A stretch of 5,244 bases of DNA from Bacillota bacterium (GTDB lineage Bacteria; Bacillota; UBA994; UBA5500): positions 1 to 5,244 of the forward strand of contig JAEZJZ010000024.1 in the NCBI GenBank assembly GCA_023436245.1. Reading direction: 5' to 3'. A program made the position numbers and the translations under genes. Below are positions 1 through 5,244 of this stretch, piece after piece (position 1 is the first letter of the stretch; each line of letters begins with the position of its first letter). The notes below the pieces were generated by a model. The model saw only the letters and a program-made list of their open reading frames with translations. It was not told where the DNA came from and made no database searches.

Positions 1-1
1 A

Positions 2-34
2 GCGTGAGTCAAAAGTCCGTCCCCCTGACTCAGC
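2..34 (-). repeat. REP-like hairpin downstream of the desulfurase gene
   Basis: TGAGTC (5-10) pairs perfectly with GACTCA (27-32), and the stem continues as GC/GC across a one-base bulge (2-3 with 33-34). The loop of 16 bases, read on the minus strand, contains GGGGGACGGACTTTT. The right arm ends at the base next to the stop codon of the minus-strand gene. The T run lies inside the loop rather than after the stem, so this is not a canonical intrinsic terminator, although it could affect mRNA 3' ends. The loop core matches that of the hairpin at 1206-1245 in the same orientation. That match is why I call it a repeat; the family assignment is inference. The window starts here, so the element may extend further left. 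Confidence 0.5.
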
Positions 35-1183
35 CTAGTCGCGGCAGATCGCGCGGATCGCTCGCTCCACCGCTTCCAGACCGCGCTCGTCGGTGAAGTA
101 GCCGGGGCTCAGACGATAGCTGCCGCCCGGGAAGGTGCGCACCGTGCGGTGAGCCATCGGAGCACAGTGTAGCCCAGGCCGCCCGGCAATCTGGAATTCG
201 TCGTTCATGCGTTGCCCCAGTTCCTCACTTGTCATTCCCTGCACATTGAAGCTGACCAGCCCAGCTCTAGCGTCGGCCCGGATTGGCCCGTAGACAATGG
301 TTCTTGATTCGGACGATAGGCAGTCCAGGATGTACTGCACGTGTTGCTGCTCCTGCGTGCGAATTTCCGTCAGGCCGTGTTCGGACAGGAACTGCAGCGC
401 AGCGCGCAGGCCCGCAATTCCGGATGCATTCAAGGTGCCGCCCTCCAGACGATGGGGGAGATCCCAGGGGTGCAGGCGCGAGTCGGACTTCACCCCGGTG
501 CCGCCATCGCGCCACGGAGGTAAGCCGATGTCCCGCATGGTCAGCACTGCCCCGGTGCCGAATGGTCCTAGCAAACCTTTGTGTCCCGGGACGATCAAGA
601 TGTCAATGCCCATGGCTTGCATGTCGATGGAGTAGTGACCGGCGGTTTGGGCTGCATCAAGGGCGAACAGCGCTCCGTGTCGATGAGTCACTTTGGCTAG
701 GGCGGTCACGTCTTGAATTCCGCCAAGTACGTTGGAGGCATGGGAGACGATCACCAGTCGGGTCTCCGGACGCATCAGCGGCTCCAGGTCCTCTGCGTGC
801 ACAAATCCTTCCCCGTCCGCCTGCAGGTATGTGACGTCCAGCCCTGTTCGCTCCAGTTGGCGCAACGGACGACTGACTGAGTTGTGCTCAACGGTGGTGG
901 TGACGGCGTGATCGCCGGGTGCGAGCAGCCCCTTGATCACCAGATTCAGGCCGTCCGTGCCGTTTAGGGTAAAGGCAACCTGATTTGGGTCAGGCGCGGA
1001 AAAGAAGGCGGCCAACAGCTCGCGCGTTTCTTCGATCATCTGGTCAGCCTGCTTGGCCAGGCAATGGCCGGACCGGCCAGGGCTCGCTCCCACTTCGCGG
1101 GCGAACTGATCCATTGCAAGATAGACCGACTCTGGCTTTGGCCATGAGGTGGCGGCGTTGTCAAAGTAGTGCATTTGTAGCAT
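35..1183 (-). CDS. Cysteine desulfurase-family PLP-dependent class V aminotransferase
   Basis: A 382-residue cytoplasmic fold-type I PLP enzyme, expected to take sulfur from L-cysteine as an enzyme-bound persulfide and release alanine. Visible motifs are the N-terminal YFDNAATSWPKP (6-17), VEHNS (98-102, His100 stacks on PLP), DAAQTAG (176-182, Asp176 and Gln179 hold the cofactor), PGHKG (199-203, Lys202 forms the Schiff base) and GLHCAP (337-342, Cys340 the likely persulfide cysteine). Length and the FDNAATSWPKP and GLHCAP signatures fit the subfamily TIGR01977 (EF2568-like) rather than IscS/NifS; this assignment is from memory. Start chosen at 1183 (ATG) because a minus-strand GGGAGGG lies at 1199-1193, about 10 bases upstream; the internal Met4 would be too far from it. 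No SufU, IscU or other Fe-S partner is visible, so the sulfur acceptor is unknown. The gene diverges from the transporter and is bracketed by two related hairpins. Stop codon TAG. I saw no missing residue or frameshift. Confidence 0.93.
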   Translation of the reverse strand: MLQMHYFDNAATSWPKPESVYLAMDQFAREVGASPGRSGHCLAKQADQMIEETRELLAAFFSAPDPNQVAFTLNGTDGLNLVIKGLLAPGDHAVTTTVEHNSVSRPLRQLERTGLDVTYLQADGEGFVHAEDLEPLMRPETRLVIVSHASNVLGGIQDVTALAKVTHRHGALFALDAAQTAGHYSIDMQAMGIDILIVPGHKGLLGPFGTGAVLTMRDIGLPPWRDGGTGVKSDSRLHPWDLPHRLEGGTLNASGIAGLRAALQFLSEHGLTEIRTQEQQHVQYILDCLSSESRTIVYGPIRADARAGLVSFNVQGMTSEELGQRMNDEFQIAGRPGLHCAPMAHRTVRTFPGGSYRLSPGYFTDERGLEAVERAIRAICRD

Positions 1184-1205
1184 TCAGCCGTTCCCTCCCG
1201 TTCAC

Positions 1206-1245
1206 TCTGGGACAGTGGGGCAACGCACCATCCCACTGTCCCAGA
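1206..1245 (-). repeat. Perfect 14-bp-stem hairpin (REP-like) upstream of the desulfurase gene
   Basis: Bases 1206-1219 (TCTGGGACAGTGGG) are an exact reverse complement of 1232-1245, with a 12-base loop (1220-1231). It lies 22 bases upstream of the desulfurase start codon, so it probably falls within or next to that gene's leader. Read on the minus strand, the inner part GGGATGGTGCGTTGCC aligns without gaps to the core of the hairpin at 2-34. No T tract follows on either strand. Either a dispersed palindromic repeat or a local regulatory hairpin or operator would fit; the shared core makes me favour a repeat. Confidence 0.65.
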
Positions 1246-1286
1246 TCATGCCCCGAATCAGGCTTTGGAATGCGGCGCTGCCGTCC

Positions 1287-1316
1287 TTGCCCGGCCAAGT
1301 CGGCGCATGCTACACT
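1287..1316 (+). promoter_or_regulatory. Sigma-A-type promoter for the MFS gene
   Basis: A -35-like TTGCCC (1287-1292) is separated by 18 bases from a -10 box TACACT (1311-1316, five of six consensus positions). A TG one base before the -10 (1308-1309) makes an extended -10. Transcription would start near 1322-1325, about 40 bases before the MFS start codon. Identified by eye from consensus matching. I found no equally good promoter on the minus strand for the divergent desulfurase gene. Confidence 0.55.
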
Positions 1317-1323
1317 GTGATAG

Positions 1324-1350
1324 TGGCCTAAGTTAGAGACTTAGCGGCCA
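1324..1350 (+). promoter_or_regulatory. Leader hairpin between promoter and RBS of the MFS gene
   Basis: TGGCC plus TAAG (1324-1332) can pair with CTTA (1340-1343) plus GGCCA (1346-1350), leaving a 7-base loop and a 2-base bulge (GC at 1344-1345). It begins about where transcription should start and ends one base before the AAGGAG ribosome binding site. It could therefore act as a repressor operator or as an mRNA structure affecting translation or stability. The pairing is visible; the regulatory role is inference. Confidence 0.35.
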
Positions 1351-1363
1351 GAAGGAGAGACAG

Positions 1364-2701
1364 ATGAGCAAGGGAAAGATCTTGCGCTTTGCGCAACGAC
1401 AAGATTCTGCACCGATCATGGACAAAAAGACCAAACACAACTTCTTGTCCCTGCTGATGGATGGATCTTTCTTCTCCACCGGTTCGGCCTTCTTGGAGGC
1501 CAACACCTTCTTCCCGGCTTTCGTCAGTCTTTTGACCAGCAACGCAGTCCTGATCGGTTTGGTCAGCTCGTTGCGCAATGCCGGCTATCTGTTGCCCCAG
1601 TTGCTCGTGGCCGGCTATGCTGAACGTCTGCCGCTGAAGAAGCCCCTGCTGATGGTGGTGGGGCTGGTCAACCGCTTGAGCATTCTGGCCATGGCAGCGG
1701 CCGCCTACTTCTGGGCAGCGAGCAATCCAGGCCTTGCCCTTTTTGTTTTCTTTGTTTCTCTGATCGTCTTTGCCCTGACTGATGGCATCAACGGTGTTCC
1801 TTGGACGGACATGGTGGCTAAGGCTATTCCCAGTACCAGGCGTGGCAGGCTGTTTGGTACGATGCAGTTCATCGGCGGTTTGGGCGCTTTCGCTTCCGGC
1901 TTCTTGATCAGACAAATCCTGGCCAACACCAGCATACCGTTCCCAGTGAACTATGCCTTGCTGATGCTGATCGGTTTTGGTCTGCTCTGCATTTCTTTCG
2001 TGGGAACAATGGCTGTGCGGGAGGCTCCGGGCGTCACTCGCGCCGGCACCTCGCTCGCTGCCTACTTCCGACGACTCCCGTCTGCCTGGAAGCAGAGCCC
2101 TGCTTTTCAGCGGATGATGTCGGTGCGCATGCTTTACTCCTTCCTGTATCTTTCGTTGCCGTTCTACGTTGTCTATGCCCGAACGTCCTTGGGGCTTCCG
2201 GAGAGCATCATCGGCGTGTTCATCTCTGCGCAGATGGCTGGCAGTATTCTCGCTGGGCTGCTCTGGGGCACGCTGGGTGATCGGTACGGCAACCGACTGG
2301 TGATCAGGCTACTTGGCTTGGCTGCTGTCAGTACACCGCTCCTGGCTCTGTTGGCTAGCCTGATGCATCGCCTGGGCATGTCCGGCCTGGCCATCATTCC
2401 TTTCCTGCTGCTCTTTGCAACCATTGGCGCCACACTCAGTGGGATGTGGATGGGATTCACCAACTACTTGTTGGATTCGGTCAGTGATCTGGATCGACCA
2501 ACTTATATCGGGATGATGAATACGCTGATCGCACCGTTTACCTTCCTGCCGCTGCTCGGCGGTGTACTGGTGCAGTACTTCTCTCCGGAGGTGCTGTTTG
2601 TGCTGACTGCAGTCGGCATCGTGCTCGGTAATCTGCGGGCGATCGGTCTATCCGAACCGCGGCAGCAAGCCGGATACGCTGAGCGCGCGGAGGCGCAATA
2701 G
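1364..2701 (+). CDS. Major facilitator superfamily (MFS) transporter
   Basis: A 445-residue integral inner-membrane protein with about twelve hydrophobic helices, roughly at residues 33-56, 60-83, 94-118, 122-141, 163-184, 196-217, 252-272, 281-311, 322-343, 350-371, 386-407 and 410-436. A hydrophilic central loop lies at about 218-250 and a basic 26-residue cytoplasmic N-terminus precedes helix 1. The second half carries a good MFS motif A, GTLGDRYGNR (312-321); the first-half copy, AGYAERLPLKK (83-93), is degenerate. VPWTDM (145-150) followed by RRGRLFG (159-165) is typical of a broad group of uncharacterised MFS proteins. It should be a proton-coupled secondary transporter or exporter; the substrate cannot be read from sequence. 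Start at ATG 1364, with AAGGAG (1352-1357) six bases upstream; Met19 lacks a ribosome binding site. Own promoter and own terminator suggest a single-gene transcript. Stop codon TAG. Confidence 0.9.
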   Translation: MSKGKILRFAQRQDSAPIMDKKTKHNFLSLLMDGSFFSTGSAFLEANTFFPAFVSLLTSNAVLIGLVSSLRNAGYLLPQLLVAGYAERLPLKKPLLMVVGLVNRLSILAMAAAAYFWAASNPGLALFVFFVSLIVFALTDGINGVPWTDMVAKAIPSTRRGRLFGTMQFIGGLGAFASGFLIRQILANTSIPFPVNYALLMLIGFGLLCISFVGTMAVREAPGVTRAGTSLAAYFRRLPSAWKQSPAFQRMMSVRMLYSFLYLSLPFYVVYARTSLGLPESIIGVFISAQMAGSILAGLLWGTLGDRYGNRLVIRLLGLAAVSTPLLALLASLMHRLGMSGLAIIPFLLLFATIGATLSGMWMGFTNYLLDSVSDLDRPTYIGMMNTLIAPFTFLPLLGGVLVQYFSPEVLFVLTAVGIVLGNLRAIGLSEPRQQAGYAERAEAQ

Positions 2702-2718
2702 ACCTTAGCACTCGACTG

Positions 2719-2759
2719 ACGCAAAGTCGCGTGCCGCAGGCACGCCACTTTGCGTTTTT
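2719..2759 (+). terminator. Intrinsic (Rho-independent) terminator of the MFS gene
   Basis: Nine base pairs (ACGCAAAGT 2719-2727 with ACTTTGCGT 2747-2755), a single C-C mismatch (2728/2746), then seven more pairs (2729-2735 with 2739-2745) closed by a GCA triloop. A run of T follows directly (2755-2759). It lies 17 bases after the MFS stop codon. The T tract is on the plus strand only, so it terminates rightward transcription and separates the transporter from the hydrolase gene. Confidence 0.9.
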
Positions 2760-2832
2760 GCTTGCCTAGGATATCGATTCCAGTCTGCGGGCAGTCCCTG
2801 GTCGTCGACATTTCTGAACTCTTCATTATCGG

Positions 2833-2867
2833 CAATACTCCCTTTAATAAATTTAACTAGAGTATTG
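2833..2867. promoter_or_regulatory. Inverted repeat overlapping the -35 box of the hydrolase promoter (candidate operator)
   Basis: CAATACTC (2833-2840) and GAGTATTG (2860-2867) are exact reverse complements separated by 19 AT-rich bases. The half-site centres lie 27 bases apart. The right arm covers the first three bases of the proposed -35 box, the usual position for a repressor or an activator contacting RNA polymerase. The repeat is directly visible. The regulator is unknown, and none is encoded in this window. Confidence 0.45.
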
Positions 2868-2893
2868 AATAGTTGCATAGATGATGCTATCAT
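2865..2893 (+). promoter_or_regulatory. Sigma-A-type promoter for the CocE-family hydrolase gene
   Basis: TTGAAT (2865-2870), a 17-base spacer, and TATCAT (2888-2893), preceded by TGC (2885-2887), which gives an extended -10. Transcription should begin near 2900, leaving a leader of about 25 bases. The -10 lies within a small perfect palindrome, ATGAT-GCT-ATCAT (2881-2893). The surrounding sequence is distinctly AT-rich compared with the genes on either side. Confidence 0.6.
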
Positions 2894-2912
2894 GATGGCG
2901 ATAACTGGTATC

Positions 2913-2919
2913 GGGGAGG
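2913..2919 (+). promoter_or_regulatory. Ribosome binding site fixing the hydrolase start
   Basis: GGGGAGG (2913-2919) is followed by six bases and then ATG at 2926. The in-frame TTG at 2920 abuts the site and could not be used with it, so the ATG at 2926 is the preferred start. Confidence 0.8.
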
Positions 2920-2925
2920 TTGTTC

Positions 2926-4539
2926 ATGTTGCTTTCCGAACGAATTACCATGCAGGATAGCTGCCGCTTGGCTACCGACATCTACTTGCCGGGAGACGGC
3001 AAGTATCCAGTGCTCTTGATGATGACCCCCTATGGCAAAAGAGGAATGGGTGTGCTGGCGCAGCCGATCTGCGCCGCCGGCTATGCGCTGGTGGTGCAGG
3101 ATGTGCGCGGGCGTTACGACTCTGACGGCGCCTTCAACCCGATCGCGCAGGAGCGAACCGATGGTCCTGAGACAGTTGCCTGGATTACGGCTCAGCCTTG
3201 GTATGACAGTGGGGCCGGCATCGGGATCATCGGCTTATCCTATCTGTCCGAGGTGGGATTGGCCCTCGCGGCCCGCTGTCCAGAGGTGCGGGCGATGATC
3301 AATATCGGGGGAATGGCTGAGTTCTACGACGTTGGGCACCGGGGAGGGGCTCTGACCATCCATCATTTTCTGCCCTGGACAATCATCACCAGCCGCTCGC
3401 CGCAGCCGAGTCTGCACGGTCCGAACTGGTCTCAGGTTTATGCCACTTGGCCGACGGCAGAAGCCGCGGGGGCGGCCGGTCTGCCCAATGAACTCTGGTC
3501 CAAGCTGTCGGTTCACCCGAGCCGTGACCGCGTCTGGGATGACCTGAGTGTGCGTGACGATCTACCACAGGTGGATATTCCCATTCTGCACTTCTCCGGA
3601 TGGTATGACGTCTGCTTGGGAGCGACACTCAATCTCTATCGCCACTTCACCGGGCACGCGAGCAGCCCGCAGCAGCTGGTGCTCGGCCCTTGGAGCCACA
3701 ATGGAGTGGTCAGCGGCGCGCGCCAGTTGGCAGGCGTGGACTTCGGTAAGGACTCACAGAGTCGGGCGCTTCCCCGCATGCTGGCTTGGTTTGACCGCTA
3801 TCTGAAGCTCGATAATTCGGCGCCGATCGATCGGTCGCCGGTGAACGTCTTCATTACCGGCGAGCAGCGTTGGCTGCTGGCGGGGGAGTGGCCTCCAGTA
3901 GCCTCCACAGTCACGAACCTGTACCTGGGAGCAGGAGGGGGGCTGGAGGATCAGCCGGGCACGTTGGGGCAGAGCTCCATCGTATTTGATCCGGCAGATC
4001 CGGCGCCGACCTGCGGCGGCTCAGTTTGGGAGTTCCCCCAGGCCGGGTTGGAGCCGGGGCCGACTGACCAGGCTGGTCTGCTGGAGCGGTCAGACACGCT
4101 CTGCTTCACCACTGCTGTAATCCGCGAGCCGCTCACTCTGGTCGGCCCGGCAGAGTGTCGCCTATATGCCGAAGTTGACACCGAAACGGCAGACTTTGTG
4201 GTTCGCCTGGTGGATGTCCACCCAAACGGAGAGGCTCGCTGGGTGGCGGATGGCATTGTACGTGGTCACTATCGGCAGGGAGATGGGCAGGTAGTCCCTG
4301 TACAGCCGGGCAAGGTTGAGGAGTACCGGATCGATCTCTGGGCGGTGGGGCATGCCTTCTTGCCCGGCCATCGCCTGGCGCTGATCATCACCGGTAGCTC
4401 GTTCCCCAAGTGGGACATCAACCGGGGGAGCCTGCAAGGCGATGCTCAGAAGCGGCGGCAAACTGTGCACTTCGGAGCAGGAGCACCGTCAGCCTTGAGT
4501 GCCCACGTGATGACAATGGGAGCAACGGACAGGGGCTAG
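2926..4539 (+). CDS. CocE/NonD-family alpha/beta hydrolase (peptidase S15-like)
   Basis: A 537-residue protein with no signal peptide or membrane helix, so probably a cytoplasmic ester or amide hydrolase. The family includes cocaine esterase, glutaryl-7-ACA acylase and X-Pro dipeptidyl-peptidases; the actual substrate is unknown. An alpha/beta hydrolase core (about 1-300) contains TPYGKRG (34-40, Tyr36 a likely oxyanion-hole residue), QDVRGRYDSDG (58-68), the nucleophile Ser105 in GLSYLS (103-108), Asp228 in FSGWYDV and His258 in GPWSHNG. A C-terminal beta jelly-roll domain follows (about 305-530), with PVNVFITGEQRW (305-316), the LYAEVDTETADFVVRLVDVH region (413-432) and the RLALIITGSSFPKW region (483-496). 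The elbow is unusual: the family normally has GxSYxG, whereas here the final Gly is Ser108. Length is near the family's usual 540-580. Start ATG 2926 is set by the preceding GGGGAGG. It has its own promoter and lies 103 bases before the methyltransferase gene, perhaps in one transcript. Stop codon TAG. Confidence 0.9.
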   Translation: MLLSERITMQDSCRLATDIYLPGDGKYPVLLMMTPYGKRGMGVLAQPICAAGYALVVQDVRGRYDSDGAFNPIAQERTDGPETVAWITAQPWYDSGAGIGIIGLSYLSEVGLALAARCPEVRAMINIGGMAEFYDVGHRGGALTIHHFLPWTIITSRSPQPSLHGPNWSQVYATWPTAEAAGAAGLPNELWSKLSVHPSRDRVWDDLSVRDDLPQVDIPILHFSGWYDVCLGATLNLYRHFTGHASSPQQLVLGPWSHNGVVSGARQLAGVDFGKDSQSRALPRMLAWFDRYLKLDNSAPIDRSPVNVFITGEQRWLLAGEWPPVASTVTNLYLGAGGGLEDQPGTLGQSSIVFDPADPAPTCGGSVWEFPQAGLEPGPTDQAGLLERSDTLCFTTAVIREPLTLVGPAECRLYAEVDTETADFVVRLVDVHPNGEARWVADGIVRGHYRQGDGQVVPVQPGKVEEYRIDLWAVGHAFLPGHRLALIITGSSFPKWDINRGSLQGDAQKRRQTVHFGAGAPSALSAHVMTMGATDRG

Positions 4540-4582
4540 TTCCAGAGAGGTTAAGGCTGTCTGCACAGCTTCTGTGGAAAGG

Positions 4583-4605
4583 TGGGTGAGTGATTTGGGT
4601 GAGTG
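4583..4605 (+). repeat. 10-bp direct repeat upstream of the methyltransferase gene
   Basis: TGGGTGAGTG occurs exactly at 4583-4592 and again at 4596-4605, a period of 13 bases. It lies in the 103-base gap between the hydrolase and the methyltransferase. Just before it, a short hairpin (4554-4560 pairing with 4565-4571, one G-U pair) has no T tract and is not a convincing terminator. The repeat could be a slippage product, a protein-binding site, or damage around the original methyltransferase start. No function can be assigned. Confidence 0.5.
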
Positions 4606-4642
4606 TTGGTAGGCTGAACTGCAAGTAGTTAGGCCGAGGGTC

Positions 4643-5158
4643 GTGTGCACCGGAAGGATTCTGGACATCGGTGGTGGCGGGGAAGGGATCATCGGTCGGC
4701 TCTACGAAGAACGGGTGGTGGCCATTGACCGACTGCAGTCCGAACTGCTGGAGACGCAGAATCGGGCGCTCAAGCTGGTGATGGATGCCCGCTCAATGAG
4801 CTTTCTACCACATAGTTTTGATGTCGTCACCTGTTTCTTCACTCTGATGTATCTCTCTCGGGCAGACCGTCTGAGTGTGCTCCAGGAGGCATGGCGAGTG
4901 CTCAAACCGGGGGGAGTGCTGTTGGCCTGGGATGCCGAGATACCGCTTCGGGCTGACGGTCAGCCCGAAGCCTATGTTGTTTCGCTGCAGGTGGAACTGC
5001 TTGATGCGAGCATTCGGACCGACTATGGTGTGCGCTGGCAAGGGCACGAGCAATCGCTGTCCGACTGTCTGGAGTTGGCAGAGCTCGCTGGGTTTGCAGT
5101 AGATGAAGCTACTCTCAGCGGGTCAGTTTTTAGCATCAGCCTGCAGAAGCCGCTGTAA
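4643..5158 (+). CDS. Class I SAM-dependent methyltransferase (start uncertain)
   Basis: At most 171 residues from the GTG at 4643; cytoplasmic Rossmann-fold methyltransferase of Methyltransf_11 type, substrate unknown. Motif I is ILDIGGGGEG (6-15), which binds S-adenosylmethionine. VVAIDR (25-30) ends strand beta-2, with Asp29 the likely ribose-binding acid. MDA (47-49) is the adenine-contact region, FDVVTCFFTLMYL (59-71) is strand beta-4, and WRVLKPGGVLLAWDAE (84-99) is motif III with strand beta-5. The C-terminal half (about 100-171) is less conserved and probably covers the acceptor. Beta-1 starts at residue 5, so the helix normally preceding it is absent. The same frame stays open upstream to a TAG at 4610-4612 and encodes AELQVVRPRVV, which looks like such a helix, but it has no standard start codon before 4643. 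GAGGG (4636-4640) is only two bases from the GTG, which is poor spacing. The product may therefore begin at a non-standard codon upstream, or the gene may be 5'-damaged. Stop codon TAA. Confidence 0.8.
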   Translation: MCTGRILDIGGGGEGIIGRLYEERVVAIDRLQSELLETQNRALKLVMDARSMSFLPHSFDVVTCFFTLMYLSRADRLSVLQEAWRVLKPGGVLLAWDAEIPLRADGQPEAYVVSLQVELLDASIRTDYGVRWQGHEQSLSDCLELAELAGFAVDEATLSGSVFSISLQKPL

Positions 5159-5244
5159 TCTCACCCGAGACGAGCGCGGATCGCGCTATATGATCGCTCA
5201 GGCCCCCGTCGCCAAGCGCAGGGCGCCCCGGGCCGGAGTTTCAT
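5159..5244. other. GC-rich tail after the methyltransferase gene, no gene supported
   Basis: This stretch contains a perfect palindrome, AGCGCG-GAT-CGCGCT (5173-5187), without a following T tract, so I do not call it a terminator. An alternative pairing of GAGCG (5172-5176) with CGCTC (5195-5199) is also possible. The last three bases (CAT) could be a minus-strand ATG, but the frame from it ends after 27 codons at a stop inside this tail and shows no protein-like features. I see no gene or promoter I can support. Confidence 0.4.

Noticed and set aside
283..834. A 183-codon plus-strand frame inside the desulfurase gene
   Set aside because: It is antisense to a fully conserved enzyme, is rich in Arg, Pro and Ala as expected of a shadow frame in GC-rich DNA, and has no recognisable motif.
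1328..1915. A 195-codon minus-strand frame over the start of the MFS gene
   Set aside because: It is antisense to hydrophobic helices, which yields Gln/Glu/Lys-rich shadow protein, and it extends over the MFS leader. No family features seen.
2705..2893. A 62-codon minus-strand frame over the MFS terminator and hydrolase promoter, with a rather protein-like N-terminal half (for example FIKGSIADNEEFRNV)
   Set aside because: It has no ribosome binding site before its ATG at 2893, its C-terminal part is read straight through the terminator stem, and it overlaps the promoter and operator of the hydrolase gene. A relic of an older gene is possible but cannot be supported from sequence alone.
2920..2922. 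TTG as the hydrolase start codon
   Set aside because: It directly abuts the GGGGAGG ribosome binding site. The ATG six bases further on has ideal spacing and fits the family's N-terminus.
4554..4571. Short hairpin after the hydrolase gene as a terminator
   Set aside because: The stem is only seven pairs including one G-U, and no T tract follows.
5173..5187. Palindrome AGCGCG-GAT-CGCGCT as terminator of the methyltransferase gene
   Set aside because: The six-pair stem is not followed by a run of T. It may be chance in GC-rich sequence.
1..5244. A hidden multi-gene system (defence, biosynthetic cluster, prophage, CRISPR or RNA gene)
   Set aside because: The four genes belong to common, unrelated families, the transporter is insulated by its own promoter and terminator, and I saw no spaced repeat arrays, tRNA/rRNA signatures, integrase or transposase genes.

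Overview
This is an ordinary-looking bacterial chromosomal segment with four protein genes: one on the minus strand at the left, then three on the plus strand. Base composition by eye is fairly GC-rich (mid to high 50s %), with one AT-rich patch at about 2830-2890. Three things point to a Bacillota-like host, though not to a genus: strong purine-rich ribosome binding sites, two sigma-A-like promoters with extended -10 elements, and a cysteine-desulfurase subfamily best known from Bacillota. A member of a neighbouring phylum such as Chloroflexota cannot be excluded.

Layout. 1-34: a hairpin (REP-like palindrome) directly after the stop of the leftmost gene. 35-1183 (-): PLP-dependent class V aminotransferase of the cysteine desulfurase type, with catalytic Lys202 and Cys340 intact. 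1184-1363: divergent intergenic region holding a second, perfect 14-bp-stem hairpin, a good promoter for the rightward gene and a small leader hairpin before its ribosome binding site. 1364-2701 (+): 12-helix MFS transporter, followed by a clear intrinsic terminator (2719-2759). 2760-2925: AT-rich control region with an 8-bp inverted repeat touching the -35 box and an extended -10 promoter. 2926-4539 (+): CocE/NonD-family serine hydrolase with a complete Ser-Asp-His triad but an altered nucleophile elbow. 4540-4642: short gap with a 10-bp direct repeat. 4643-5158 (+): small class I SAM-dependent methyltransferase whose true start is unclear. 5159-5244: a GC-rich tail with no gene I can support.

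How the genes relate. The transporter appears to be a single-gene unit (own promoter, own terminator). The hydrolase has its own promoter and may be co-transcribed with the methyltransferase, since I see no convincing terminator between them. Nothing shows that the four proteins share a pathway, and I see no defence island, prophage, CRISPR array, RNA gene or biosynthetic cluster. The most notable non-coding signal is the pair of hairpins flanking the desulfurase gene. They share a core of the form GGGAYGGnnnnTTGnC in the same orientation, which suggests a dispersed REP-type repeat family. The other points worth checking are the GLSYLS elbow of the hydrolase and the amber codon just upstream of the methyltransferase reading frame.
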